A DNA stretch of 64,000 nucleotides from Paraburkholderia bannensis (lineage in GTDB: Bacteria; Pseudomonadota; Gammaproteobacteria; Burkholderiales; Burkholderiaceae): contig NZ_JACHBW010000008.1 of assembly GCF_014200455.1 (NCBI RefSeq), positions 62,001-126,000 on the forward strand, in the 5' to 3' direction. This document shows, piece by piece, positions 7,856 to 16,233 of the stretch; the first letter of the stretch is position 1; each line of letters starts with the position of its first letter. The translations under genes and the position numbers were made by a program. The notes under the pieces are model-generated. The model saw nothing but the letters and a program-made list of their open reading frames with translations, made no database searches and was not told the origin of the DNA.

Positions 7856-9280
7856 ATGAAGCTGACCTTCCTGGGCGCGGCCCAGACCGTGACAGGCTCG
7901 CGCTACCTGCTGGAAGCCGACGGCAAGCGGGTGCTGATCGACTGTGGCTTGTTCCAGGGAACGAAAAACCTGCGCCTTCGCAACTGGGAAACGTTGCCCT
8001 TTGCGGCAGACACGCTCGACGCCGTGATCCTGACCCATGCGCATATCGATCATTGCGGCTATCTGCCGGTACTCGTGCGCAACGGATATCGAGGGCCGGT
8101 CTATTGCACACCCGGCACCGCAGACCTGTGCGATGTGATGCTGCGCGATAGTGCCCGGCTGCAGGAGGAAGACGCCGCGTTCGCCAACCGGCACGGTTTT
8201 TCGAAACATCATCCGGCGCTGCCGCTCTATACCACCAGCGACGTAGAGAACACCCTGCGCCTGATCGTGCCACGCGAGTTCGACTCGCCCTTTGCACTAA
8301 GCAACCGGTTAGGTTTTCGGCTCCTGCCAGCCGGACACATTCTGGGAGCGGCCAGCGTGGTGCTGTGTTGCGGCCACACCGTGATCGCATTCTCGGGCGA
8401 TCTTGGCCGCCCTGAAGATCCGCTCATGCGCGCGCCCGCTCCGCCCGCGCATGCGGACTATCTGGTTGTCGAATCGACCTATGGCGACCGGCTGCACGAT
8501 GCACTCAATCCGGAAGACGAACTCGCCGCGATGTTCGCGCGAACCTTTGCGCGTGGCGGGATCGTGGTGATGCCGTGCTTCGCGGTTGGCCGCACGCAGG
8601 AAATTCTCTACTACATCGCCCGTCTGAAAGAAGGCGGCCGTATGCCGAACGTGCCCGTCTACCTCGACAGCCCGATGGCAATCAGCGTGACGGATCTCTA
8701 CCGCCGCCACATGGGCGAGCACCGCCTGACCGTCTCGCAGATGCGCGCAATCGACCATGCAGCGTTCATGGCGCGCACCGTCGACGACTCAAAATCGATC
8801 GCTTCGCGCCGCGGGCCAATGGTCATCGTCGCGGGCAGCGGCATGGCCACGGGAGGCCGCGTGCTGCATCACCTGAACCTCTATGCGCCCGACCCGCGCA
8901 ATACGATCGCGCTCGTTGGTTATCAGGCGCCCGGCACGCGCGGCGCAGCGCTGGAAGCCCATGCCCCCGTGATCAAATTGCACGGCGATTATGTGCGCGT
9001 GCGTGCTGAGGTCTCGTCGATTTCCTCGCTGTCCGCGCACGCCGACTATCGCGAGACCATCCGCTGGCTCGCCGGCATGAACTGCCCGCCTGTACGCACC
9101 TTTGTTACGCACGGCGAACCCCCGGCCGCCGACGCGCTGCGCCGAAGGATCGTCGAGACGCTGCACTGGGATTGCTGCGTGCCGCAATACCGCGATTCCG
9201 TGGAACTCCCTGAAGATCCGGTCCGGGAACACCCTTGTCCGCCCTGCGAAGCCGCTCAGTTACCGGGTAGGGAGAACTGA
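7856..9280 (+). CDS. MBL-fold/beta-CASP metallohydrolase (RNA-processing type)
   Basis: A 474-residue metallo-beta-lactamase-fold hydrolase. The metal motif is H61-A-H63-I-D65-H66. Further metal and beta-CASP motifs are LPAGHILGAASV, FSGDLGR, the GSGMATGGRVLHHL block and SAHADY near the C-terminus. The family includes CPSF73-like and bacterial RNA nucleases, so a ribonuclease role is the best guess. The ATG at 7856 is chosen because AGGAGG (7845-7850) is 5 bp upstream; ATG 7853 would be too close. It lies 42 bp after the cytochrome b561 gene and is probably in the same operon. Confidence 0.85.
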   Translation: MKLTFLGAAQTVTGSRYLLEADGKRVLIDCGLFQGTKNLRLRNWETLPFAADTLDAVILTHAHIDHCGYLPVLVRNGYRGPVYCTPGTADLCDVMLRDSARLQEEDAAFANRHGFSKHHPALPLYTTSDVENTLRLIVPREFDSPFALSNRLGFRLLPAGHILGAASVVLCCGHTVIAFSGDLGRPEDPLMRAPAPPAHADYLVVESTYGDRLHDALNPEDELAAMFARTFARGGIVVMPCFAVGRTQEILYYIARLKEGGRMPNVPVYLDSPMAISVTDLYRRHMGEHRLTVSQMRAIDHAAFMARTVDDSKSIASRRGPMVIVAGSGMATGGRVLHHLNLYAPDPRNTIALVGYQAPGTRGAALEAHAPVIKLHGDYVRVRAEVSSISSLSAHADYRETIRWLAGMNCPPVRTFVTHGEPPAADALRRRIVETLHWDCCVPQYRDSVELPEDPVREHPCPPCEAAQLPGREN

Positions 9281-9324
9281 ACCCCTGAAGATCGCGACGC
9301 GCTTGATCCTGGGGACATAATATC

Positions 9325-9380
9325 GAGACGGGCGGCATGTGTGCCCGCGCGCCGGGCCGTCTCAATCGCGCCGCCCGTTT
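9325..9380 (+). promoter_or_regulatory. Overlapping alternative hairpins before the sensor kinase gene
   Basis: GAGACGG (9325-9331) can pair with CCGTCTC (9357-9363), while the overlapping ACGGGCGGC (9328-9336) can pair with GCCGCCCGT (9370-9378) followed by TTTGCC. The two stems exclude each other. The second resembles a weak terminator after the MBL gene; the arrangement could be an attenuator or chance in GC-rich DNA. Confidence 0.35.
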
Positions 9381-9437
9381 GCCTACAAACTACTTACAAT
9401 TCGCCCGCCCACGAGCATCTCGCTAGAGACGGCTGCC

Positions 9438-11444
9438 ATGACATCGGTCACTGACGTCACGCCACTACCCGCGCAAATCCGCCGGCCAGCCGTGGCCGCG
9501 ATCGCAGCGTTTGTGACGGCATTCGCCCTCGCGGGCGCGGTAGCCGTGTTCGTCGCGCAGCAATGGCAGAACGCGGCCGAGCAGCGGTTTGGCCAACGCG
9601 CCGCTGCACTGCGCGAGTCCATCGCGCTCTCGCTGATCGCCAGCGAAGCCGTGCTGCGCGGTGCTCGCGCGCATCTCGCCGGGATGCTTTCTCCTGAAGC
9701 CGGGAACTGGACACAATATGTGTCTTCGCTTGATCTGGACGGCTCGAACACGGCGGTTGTCGCGCTCGGCTACGTCCCCAGCGAATCCGGCGTCACGCTC
9801 TGGGCGGGTCCGGCAGCCAGTTCGGGCAACGAACCCGTCCAGTCCGATCGGCCTGCCACAGTTGAACCTGAAGAAGTGGTGCTGGCTGTGGCCGCGGCGG
9901 GCCATACCACCGGGACTCCGTTGAAGCTGTGGCTTCCCGTCTACGAGGATCCGGCGGCACGAGGAAGCGGTTCACGCAATCCCGTCGGCTTCGCGGTCGC
10001 CGCGCTCGATGTCCAGCGCCTCTTCGCGCCGCTGCTGGCGGCCCAGCCAGGACTCGAAATCACCGTGCGCGCCACCCATCCGCCGTTCGAGGTCTACCGG
10101 AGCGCGCCGGTTGAAACTGACGAAATCTTTTCCTCCCACCGGTTTGAGCAAACCGATCAGTTGCTCGTGGGTGGCACGGCACTGACGATCGACACGCGCG
10201 CGGACGGCAGTCCACTTCACACCGGCGCAGCCATCAGCGCCACTGCCATCCTGCTGGTGGGGGCGCTCGTAGCGGCGGCGTGCGCATGGCTGGCGTATCG
10301 GCTCGTCGCCGCGCGACTGACGCAGTCAACCAGCGCCAGCGACGCCCGCCTCAACGAAGTACGGATGATGGCCATCATCCGATCGTCGATGGAAGCGATC
10401 ATTACGATCGACGAGGCACAAAAGATCGTGATTTTTAATCCGGCCGCCGAGTATGTGTTTGGATTGACCGCCATGGAAGCGATCGGCTCGCCGCTTTCAC
10501 GCTTTATCCCCGAGCGTTTTCGCACCGCGCACGCGCAGCAGGTCGAGCAGTTTGGCGTCACCGGGGTGACGGAGCGCCAGATGGGCCATCAGCAGCGTGT
10601 GCTCTATGGTTTGCGCGCGAACGGCGAGGAATTTCCCATCGAAGCCTCGATCTCGCAGATCCGCGATGGGTCCGGCAAGTTCTATACCGTCATGCTGCGC
10701 GATATCACCGAGCGATTGCGCGCCGAGAACACACTCAAGCGTTCGCGCGAAGAATTGCGCGAGCTGTCCGCCAATCTGCAAAACGTGCGCGAAGCTGAAA
10801 AGACCCGCATCGCGCGCGAACTGCACGACGATCTCGGTCAGCAACTCACCGCGCTCAAAATCGACGTGTCGTCGCTGGCGCAGCGTCTGGGGCCTGAGAC
10901 TGCGCCCGATATCACAGCCAGCCTCGCAGGCATGAGCGAACTGATCGATGCCACCGTGCGCGGAGTACGTCGCATTGCCGCCGATCTTCGCCCCGTCATG
11001 CTCGACGACCTGGGGCTGGCCTCAGCCATCGAGTGGCTCGCCAACGATTTCACCAGCCGTTACGGCATCAAGGTGCGGCTGCGGCTGGAAACGGGCAATG
11101 TGGTCTTCTCAAGCACAGCGGCCTCCACGCTGTTTCGCATCGTTCAGGAAGCACTGACCAACGTGGCCCGCCACGCGCAGGCAGACCGGGTAGACCTGAC
11201 GCTGGCGGTGGACTCGCGGCGTTGCAACTTGCGTATTACCGACAACGGCTGCGGCACGACACGCGAAGGCGGCGACGCCCACTATCGGACACGACACGAC
11301 AAAACCTTTGGATTACTTGGCATTCGCGAGCGTGCCCACATGCTCAATGGAGTCGTCGAGATCGACACCGCGCCAGGCGAAGGCTTTTCCCTCTCCATCA
11401 CATTCGAACTCGACGCGCTTCTATCCGACGAGACAACTTCATGA
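9438..11444 (+). CDS. CHASE-PAS sensor histidine kinase (NarX/HisKA_3 type)
   Basis: A 668-residue membrane sensor kinase. A first transmembrane helix (about 20-42) precedes a periplasmic CHASE-like domain (about 50-265), then a second helix (about 275-300). Next come a PAS domain (about 315-430, with FNPAAEYVFG), a HisKA_3 dimerisation region with the phosphorylated His463 in ARELHDDLGQQL, and an HATPase_c domain with NGCG and GLLGIRERA. The ATG at 9438 was chosen because the protein proper starts there; an earlier frame start at 9339 adds a non-homologous stretch. It overlaps its response-regulator gene by ATGA, so the two are translationally coupled and form one two-component system. Confidence 0.9.
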   Translation: MTSVTDVTPLPAQIRRPAVAAIAAFVTAFALAGAVAVFVAQQWQNAAEQRFGQRAAALRESIALSLIASEAVLRGARAHLAGMLSPEAGNWTQYVSSLDLDGSNTAVVALGYVPSESGVTLWAGPAASSGNEPVQSDRPATVEPEEVVLAVAAAGHTTGTPLKLWLPVYEDPAARGSGSRNPVGFAVAALDVQRLFAPLLAAQPGLEITVRATHPPFEVYRSAPVETDEIFSSHRFEQTDQLLVGGTALTIDTRADGSPLHTGAAISATAILLVGALVAAACAWLAYRLVAARLTQSTSASDARLNEVRMMAIIRSSMEAIITIDEAQKIVIFNPAAEYVFGLTAMEAIGSPLSRFIPERFRTAHAQQVEQFGVTGVTERQMGHQQRVLYGLRANGEEFPIEASISQIRDGSGKFYTVMLRDITERLRAENTLKRSREELRELSANLQNVREAEKTRIARELHDDLGQQLTALKIDVSSLAQRLGPETAPDITASLAGMSELIDATVRGVRRIAADLRPVMLDDLGLASAIEWLANDFTSRYGIKVRLRLETGNVVFSSTAASTLFRIVQEALTNVARHAQADRVDLTLAVDSRRCNLRITDNGCGTTREGGDAHYRTRHDKTFGLLGIRERAHMLNGVVEIDTAPGEGFSLSITFELDALLSDETTS

Positions 11445-12088
11445 TCAAGGTAATCCTCGCCGACGACCATACACTCGTGCGCGATGGCCTGCGCCGCATC
11501 CTCGAAAGCGCTCATGACTTCGAGGTTGCCGGTGAAGGTTGGGACGCCGCGACCACGCTGGCCCTTGTGCGCAATCAGCCCGCCCAGGTGCTCGTGCTCG
11601 ACCTGTCGATGCCCGGTCGCAGCGGCGTGGATCTCATCAAACAGATCAAGGAAGAAAACCCGGCCTTGCGCATCCTCGTTCTGACCATGCACGCCGAGCA
11701 GCAGTATGCCGTGCGTGCGTTCAAGGCGGGAGCCTCTGGCTATCTCACGAAGGAAAGCGCCAGCGCGGAACTGGTGAGCGCCGTGACAAAAGTGGCTGCC
11801 GGCGGCGTGTACGTGAGCATGGCCATGGCGGAGCGCTTCGCGCAGAGTCTGAACGAGCCCTCGGATGCTCTCCCACACCAGCGTCTCTCCGACCGCGAAT
11901 TCGACGTCTTCCGACGGCTTGCCTCCGGGCAGACCATTACCGAAATTGCCCACGCTCTGTGTGTGAGCAGCAAGACCGTGAGCACCTACAAGGTCCGCAT
12001 TCTGGAAAAAATGCAGATGCCTCACGAAGCCGCCTTGGTACGCTATGCCCTGCGTCATAAATTGATTGACGATCAGGACGAAATCTAG
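11441..12088 (+). CDS. NarL/FixJ-family response regulator
   Basis: A 215-residue two-domain regulator. The receiver domain (1-120) has the acidic pair ADDH, phospho-acceptor Asp54 (VLDLSMPG) and the conserved Lys in YLTKESA. A LuxR-type helix-turn-helix follows at about 148-210 (LSDREFDVFRRLASGQTI, then EIAHALCVSSKTVSTYK). It starts inside the kinase stop codon (ATGA). The pair resembles the oxygen- or redox-responsive systems of usp-rich loci. The DNA target is not determined from this sequence. Confidence 0.92.
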   Translation: MIKVILADDHTLVRDGLRRILESAHDFEVAGEGWDAATTLALVRNQPAQVLVLDLSMPGRSGVDLIKQIKEENPALRILVLTMHAEQQYAVRAFKAGASGYLTKESASAELVSAVTKVAAGGVYVSMAMAERFAQSLNEPSDALPHQRLSDREFDVFRRLASGQTITEIAHALCVSSKTVSTYKVRILEKMQMPHEAALVRYALRHKLIDDQDEI

Positions 12089-12331
12089 CTTTTGGCAGAG
12101 CCGACGCCCGACCCGGCACGGCGATAGACCCGCGCGGCCGAGTCCCGCATATCTGTAGGAATCGCCCCACAAGACTTCCTCCCGGCGTACGCCAGTTTCC
12201 ACCGCCGCCGATTTATTTTCGGGATTGAGCTGCCGATACTGGACACATGCAGATCCCGCCGCCCTTGCCGAAGCCGAGCGTCCATCGTCCCGATAACGCG
12301 CGCGCAACGCGCGGTGAAACTGGAGACGATC

Positions 12332-13135
12332 ATGTATGCCGAGTCTGTCTGCGAAGCCCCCTCCTCCGCACCGTCATCCCCGTCGCCGGCCGGGCCAGGC
12401 GCTGCTTTGATACCGGTGAATCGCCAGCGCCACGTAAGCGAGCCGGGGTGTCTGTCGACCCGCTGCTCGACCTGCTCGCTGCGTGCAGTCTGCATGCCAG
12501 CCGATCTTTCCAGCATCGAGATCCGGCAGCTTGATACCGTTGTGCTCACAACGCGTCACGTGCGACGCGGCGAGGCACTCTTTCGCGCACACGATGTTTT
12601 CCAGAGCCTGTATGCCGTGCGCACGGGTTCTTTCAAGACCATCGTGATGCACCGCGACGGGCGCGAACAGGTCATCGGTTTCCAGATTCCTGGCGAACCG
12701 CTGGGCCTCGACGGCGTCTGTTCGGGCACGCACAGTTGCGAGGCGATTGCGCTGGAGGACAGCACGGTTTGCATCATTCCGTTTGCCCAGTTCGAATCGT
12801 TTTGCCGCGACAGTCGGCGCATGCAGCATCATCTCTATTATTTGATGAGCAGCGAAATCGTGCGCGAGTCCAGTCTGATGATGATGCTCGGTACGATGAC
12901 CGCGGAGCAGCGTCTCGCCTCGTTTTTGCTGGATCTGGCGGCACGTTTTCGTGCGCGAGGCTACTCCGGCGCACAGTTCAATCTGAAGATGAGCCGCGAG
13001 GAAATCGGCTGCTATCTCGGACTGAAACTCGAAACCGTCAGCCGCATGTTTTCACGCTTTCATCGCGATGGTCTGGTCGAACCGAAAGGCAAACAGATTC
13101 GCATCGTCGATGCCCAGGCACTCGCGCGCGTTTAG
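12332..13135 (+). CDS. fnr: FNR-type oxygen-sensing transcription regulator
   Basis: A 267-residue CRP/FNR-family regulator. The N-terminal cluster C45-x2-C48-x5-C54, with Cys147 in the beta-roll (STVCIIPF), matches the four [4Fe-4S] ligands of E. coli FNR (20, 23, 29, 122); Cys40 is extra. The cAMP-like domain is at about 65-185 and the helix-turn-helix at about 215-245. The recognition helix LETVSRMFSRF carries the E-x2-S-R pattern that reads TTGAT. The ATG at 12332 follows GGAGACGATC; an ATG at 12314 is less well placed. Seven matching boxes occur within about 13 kb on the same segment, so it likely controls this locus. A long ~35-residue Ser/Pro-rich N-terminal extension is unusual. Confidence 0.92.
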   Translation: MYAESVCEAPSSAPSSPSPAGPGAALIPVNRQRHVSEPGCLSTRCSTCSLRAVCMPADLSSIEIRQLDTVVLTTRHVRRGEALFRAHDVFQSLYAVRTGSFKTIVMHRDGREQVIGFQIPGEPLGLDGVCSGTHSCEAIALEDSTVCIIPFAQFESFCRDSRRMQHHLYYLMSSEIVRESSLMMMLGTMTAEQRLASFLLDLAARFRARGYSGAQFNLKMSREEIGCYLGLKLETVSRMFSRFHRDGLVEPKGKQIRIVDAQALARV

Positions 13136-13223
13136 GCCGACAAAAAAGGCCGATAAAAATGGCTGATTGGAGCGCTTTCTGCCATCAGCCCGCCAGCTTC
13201 GCAATGCACGCTCGTGCTTCCCA

Positions 13224-13523
13224 TCATGCTGACTTCGTCGCGAGTTCGTGCTCCGCTGCATCGAAAGCTTCCCGCATAACGACAAGCGGATCCGGACCGC
13301 AATGATGCGCAACCGGACTAAAGCCGCTTGATGCGGTGACAAGATCGAGACGCACATCGTACGTCTGTGACGAATCGTTGCCATGCACCTCTTCAATCGC
13401 GAGGTGACAGGACTTCAACAGCTTGCCGAAGCGCGCCAGCCGCAACAGTTGCACGCCCGCCTCTGCCTCGATCGCGGCAGATCCCGCAAAACCCAGATAG
13501 ACCATCTGCATTCCCAGTCCCAT
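13224..13523 (-). CDS. RaiA/HPF-like ribosome-associated protein
   Basis: A 99-residue protein whose second half follows the bacterial HPF/RaiA (sigma-54 modulation) pattern: LLKSCHLAIEEVHG, TYDVRLDLVT, then DPLVVMREAFDAAEHEL, equivalent to the usual DAY-AI--AFD-A---L helix. Such proteins bind and hibernate ribosomes in starved or anoxic cells. GGGAGG lies before the ATG. The sequence is divergent and the first strand is atypical, so this is a moderate call. It is convergent with the fnr gene. Confidence 0.65.
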   Translation of the reverse strand: MGLGMQMVYLGFAGSAAIEAEAGVQLLRLARFGKLLKSCHLAIEEVHGNDSSQTYDVRLDLVTASSGFSPVAHHCGPDPLVVMREAFDAAEHELATKSA

Positions 13524-13631
13524 CGCGTAGCCTCCCTGGCCGGCACTGTGCTCACGTTCGGCATCCTGTCCGGTTTATTTTGTTTCATTCAATCAACCCG
13601 TGCCGGCTCCGCACCAGGCGATCACGATGCG

Positions 13632-13728
13632 TCAATCGATCTGCACGTTCCTCTGTGCGACAGGTGCTCTTTGAGGCAGCTTCAGGGATAACACGCCGTT
13701 CCGATACCGGACCGCGCGATATTCGGGA
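13632..13728 (-). pseudogene. Remnant of an Hsp20-family small heat-shock protein
   Basis: On the minus strand a frame reads AVRYRNGVLSLKLPQRAPVA then QRNVQID and a stop at 13632-13634. This is the C-terminal end of the alpha-crystallin domain of Hsp20 proteins (Y-x-NGVL-x-L-x-LP-K plus a short basic tail). Upstream of about 13728 the frame has no Hsp20 similarity and no start, so roughly the first 110 codons are gone. Hsp20 genes are usual members of lxa-like loci. The call rests on motif recognition only. Confidence 0.55.
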
Positions 13729-13869
13729 ATCGGCCAAGCGCAGTGATGAGCCGCGCGCCCTCGCACACATCGCTTCCAATGTAAGAAATAAGCGCAGTCC
13801 GCAATTGATCTGCCTCAACCACCTTTCTCGGCGAAGTCCTGCTGCGCCCGACGGCCAGCGATTCATCGC

Positions 13870-13883
13870 TTGATTCATGTCAA
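13870..13883 (+). promoter_or_regulatory. FNR-type box upstream of the third usp gene
   Basis: TTGATTCATGTCAA is followed by CATAAA (13903-13908), centred 29 bp downstream, as expected for a class II FNR promoter. The usp ATG is at 13975. The rest of the 450-bp gap holds the Hsp20 remnant on the other strand. Confidence 0.75.
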
Positions 13884-13974
13884 CGGCAAACCGAGGACGG
13901 CTCATAAACTCAGTTTCACCCGAAGCGTGACCTGTGCGAGGCCGTGATTCCTTTCTTCGCTGCGGAGATGCGCA

Positions 13975-14820
13975 ATGAGCTACAAGACCCTGATGGTTCA
14001 TCTGGATTCGAGTACCCGTGCCAATGTGCGCGTTTCGCTGGCGCTCAAATTGGCACGCTCGTTTGGATCACATCTGGACGGCGTATTTGCGGCCTTCGAG
14101 CCACATCCGCGCGAGTTCTATGTCATGGCTGGCACCGCTGACTATTACGACGCACATCGCAAGCTTCGTGCTGAGCAGCGTGCCGCTATCGAGCGGCTGT
14201 TTCGGGCTGAACTGGAGAGAGCCCAGGTCGCGGGCACACTCATCGACGCAGAGACCCATACCGATACTGTTGCCTCGCTCCTGCGTCATAGCCGTAGCGC
14301 GGATCTGACGATCATTGGACAAGCGAACCCCAGCGATGCGGAAACGTTCGTCGCCGACCATTTTGCCGAGATGGTCGTCCTGGGCGCTGGAGGCCCCGTG
14401 CTGTTCGTGCCGAACACCGGGTATTTTGAAACCGTCGGCACCCGCGTGCTGATTGGCTGGAATGGCAGCCGCGAGGCGGCGAGAGCCGTGCATGACGCGA
14501 TCCCCTTCGTCGTCAGGGCCGCTCACGTTACGATTGCAGCGTCGTCCTCGACTTTTTCTCCCGCACCATCGCAGGCGTCGTGCAGCGAACTGGCAGCGAC
14601 GCTCGCGCGTCATGGCGCGACTTCCATCGACATCGCGCGCTTTGACCGGCACGCAGCAGAGACCACGGGCGACGCCCTGCTCAACTTTGCCGTCGACGGC
14701 GGATTTGATCTGCTTGTCATGGGCGCATATGGTCACGCCCGCTTGCAGGAACTCGTACTGGGCGGCGCGACGCGATCCGTCCTGCTCACAGCAACACTGC
14801 CGGTATTGATGTCCCATTAG
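13975..14820 (+). CDS. Universal stress protein, tandem Usp domains
   Basis: A 281-residue Usp with two domains: SYKTLMVHLDSSTRAN at the N-terminus and TRVLIGWNGSREAARA at about 158. It ends with the ATP-loop signature GAYGHARLQELVLGGATRSVL, followed by LPVLMSH as in the other two usp products here. A GGAG element precedes the ATG. It is probably monocistronic, under the FNR box at 13870. Confidence 0.9.
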   Translation: MSYKTLMVHLDSSTRANVRVSLALKLARSFGSHLDGVFAAFEPHPREFYVMAGTADYYDAHRKLRAEQRAAIERLFRAELERAQVAGTLIDAETHTDTVASLLRHSRSADLTIIGQANPSDAETFVADHFAEMVVLGAGGPVLFVPNTGYFETVGTRVLIGWNGSREAARAVHDAIPFVVRAAHVTIAASSSTFSPAPSQASCSELAATLARHGATSIDIARFDRHAAETTGDALLNFAVDGGFDLLVMGAYGHARLQELVLGGATRSVLLTATLPVLMSH

Positions 14821-14954
14821 CGCCCGCCACAAGGCGATACGGCTTGTGCTGGAATCACAGGCGGAATAGGGCGGGAAAGCGAACTTCTCTATGTGGCCCG
14901 GCATGTATGTGGATCCCAAATAAAACTATCGGGTTTCCGCAAACATGTTCACCC

Positions 14955-16160
14955 TCAGACCGCCATCGACAGCGCACGGGCTTCGGCCGCATCGGCCGCC
15001 TTGCGGCGCGAGCGAACGGACCTAACCGAGCGAACCGACCTGACCAATTGCCGCGTCAGTTCCGTCTGACCCGATTCCAGCACCTTGCGATCACGACGCG
15101 CTTCGCGCGCACGCCGCTTTGCTTCCTTCTCAAGAAACGCAACGAGCGAAGCCTCGCCATTCTTGAGACCGCGTCGGCGCGAGACGCGGATCGCATCCGC
15201 CAGTTCACCGGTCTCGAATGCGCCAATGATCGCCGGATGCACGTAGCACTTGCGGCAAACCGCCGGCGTGTTGCGCAGCAATCGCGCAACCTCCTTGATG
15301 GTTCCCACGATATGTTTGCGCGCCTCGGTCACCGTCGCCCATTCGAGCTTGCGCAAGGCCGCGAGCGCAAACACACTCCCGGCCCACGTGCGATAGTCCT
15401 TGGCCGTGAAATCCGCGCCGGTTGCCTCGCGCAAATACGCGTTGACGTCGGCCGATCCGACCACATGGCGTACGCCATCGGCATCGAGATACTGAAAAAG
15501 ATCCTGGCCCGGCAAATCCATGCAGCGCTTCATGATGCGTGCAATACGCGCATCGCTCACGGCGACATCATGCTCGATGCCGCTCTTGCCGCGAAACCTG
15601 AAACGCAGCGTGCCAGCCGACACTTTCACGTGGCGCTTGCGCAGCGTCGTCAAACCATACGAGTGGTTTTCGCGCGCATATTCCTCGCTGCCAACCCGTA
15701 TCAACGTCGTATCGAGCAGCCGCACCACGGTCGCGAGCACCTTGTTGCGCGGAATGCCGTCGAGTGCGAGATCGCGCGTCACGCGTGCGCGCAGCTTCGG
15801 CAACACCGCGCCGAAGGCCAGCAGCCGTTCGTACTTGTCGGCGTCGCGTGTCGCACGCCAGTCCGGGTGATAGCGATATTGCTTGCGGCCGCGCGCATCG
15901 CGGCCGGTCGCCTGAAGATGGCCGCGCGGATCGGGACAGATCCAGACCTCGGTGTAAGCCGGCGGAATCGCCAGTGAATCGATGCGGCGAATCTCCCGTT
16001 CGTCGGCGATGCGCTTGCCCTGTGTATCGAAGTACGCGAACGCCCCTCGCATTGCCTTGCGGGTATAGCCGGCGCGCGAATCATCGACGTAACGCAACCC
16101 CGACGGCATCTGGTCAGACGAAGGTTTGGGGACTTCGGCGCACTTTTGCGTTTTCGCCAT
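14955..16160 (-). CDS. DNA topoisomerase IB (poxvirus/bacterial type)
   Basis: A 401-residue type IB topoisomerase that relaxes supercoils through a 3'-phosphotyrosyl intermediate. The N-terminal domain includes LRYVDDSRAGYTRK and YTEVWICPDPRGHLQATGRD. The catalytic core has RVGSEEYARENHSYGLTTLR, the HV / GKSGIEH strand pair, and the nucleophile Tyr306 in CRKCYVHP. The C-terminal tail is basic and carries VRSVRSVRSVRS, encoded by four degenerate 9-bp units (15009-15044). The start at 16160 is preceded by GGAGGAAACC. The monocistronic gene lies at the edge of the low-oxygen locus; I see no FNR box before it. Confidence 0.92.
   Translation of the reverse strand: MAKTQKCAEVPKPSSDQMPSGLRYVDDSRAGYTRKAMRGAFAYFDTQGKRIADEREIRRIDSLAIPPAYTEVWICPDPRGHLQATGRDARGRKQYRYHPDWRATRDADKYERLLAFGAVLPKLRARVTRDLALDGIPRNKVLATVVRLLDTTLIRVGSEEYARENHSYGLTTLRKRHVKVSAGTLRFRFRGKSGIEHDVAVSDARIARIMKRCMDLPGQDLFQYLDADGVRHVVGSADVNAYLREATGADFTAKDYRTWAGSVFALAALRKLEWATVTEARKHIVGTIKEVARLLRNTPAVCRKCYVHPAIIGAFETGELADAIRVSRRRGLKNGEASLVAFLEKEAKRRAREARRDRKVLESGQTELTRQLVRSVRSVRSVRSRRKAADAAEARALSMAV
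15009..15044. repeat. Four degenerate 9-bp repeats in topoisomerase IB tail
   Basis: CGAGCGAAC, GGACCTAAC, CGAGCGAAC and CGACCTGAC occur head to tail, encoding (V-R-S)x4 on the minus strand. Codons alternate between repeats, which suggests an old duplication of an 18-bp unit. Confidence 0.7.
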
Positions 16161-16233
16161 GGTTTCCTCCGACTATCGCCATGTCTGCTTTGCGAAAACG
16201 CCAGCAACTCGCGTGCCGCCCACCTTCCCCCGG

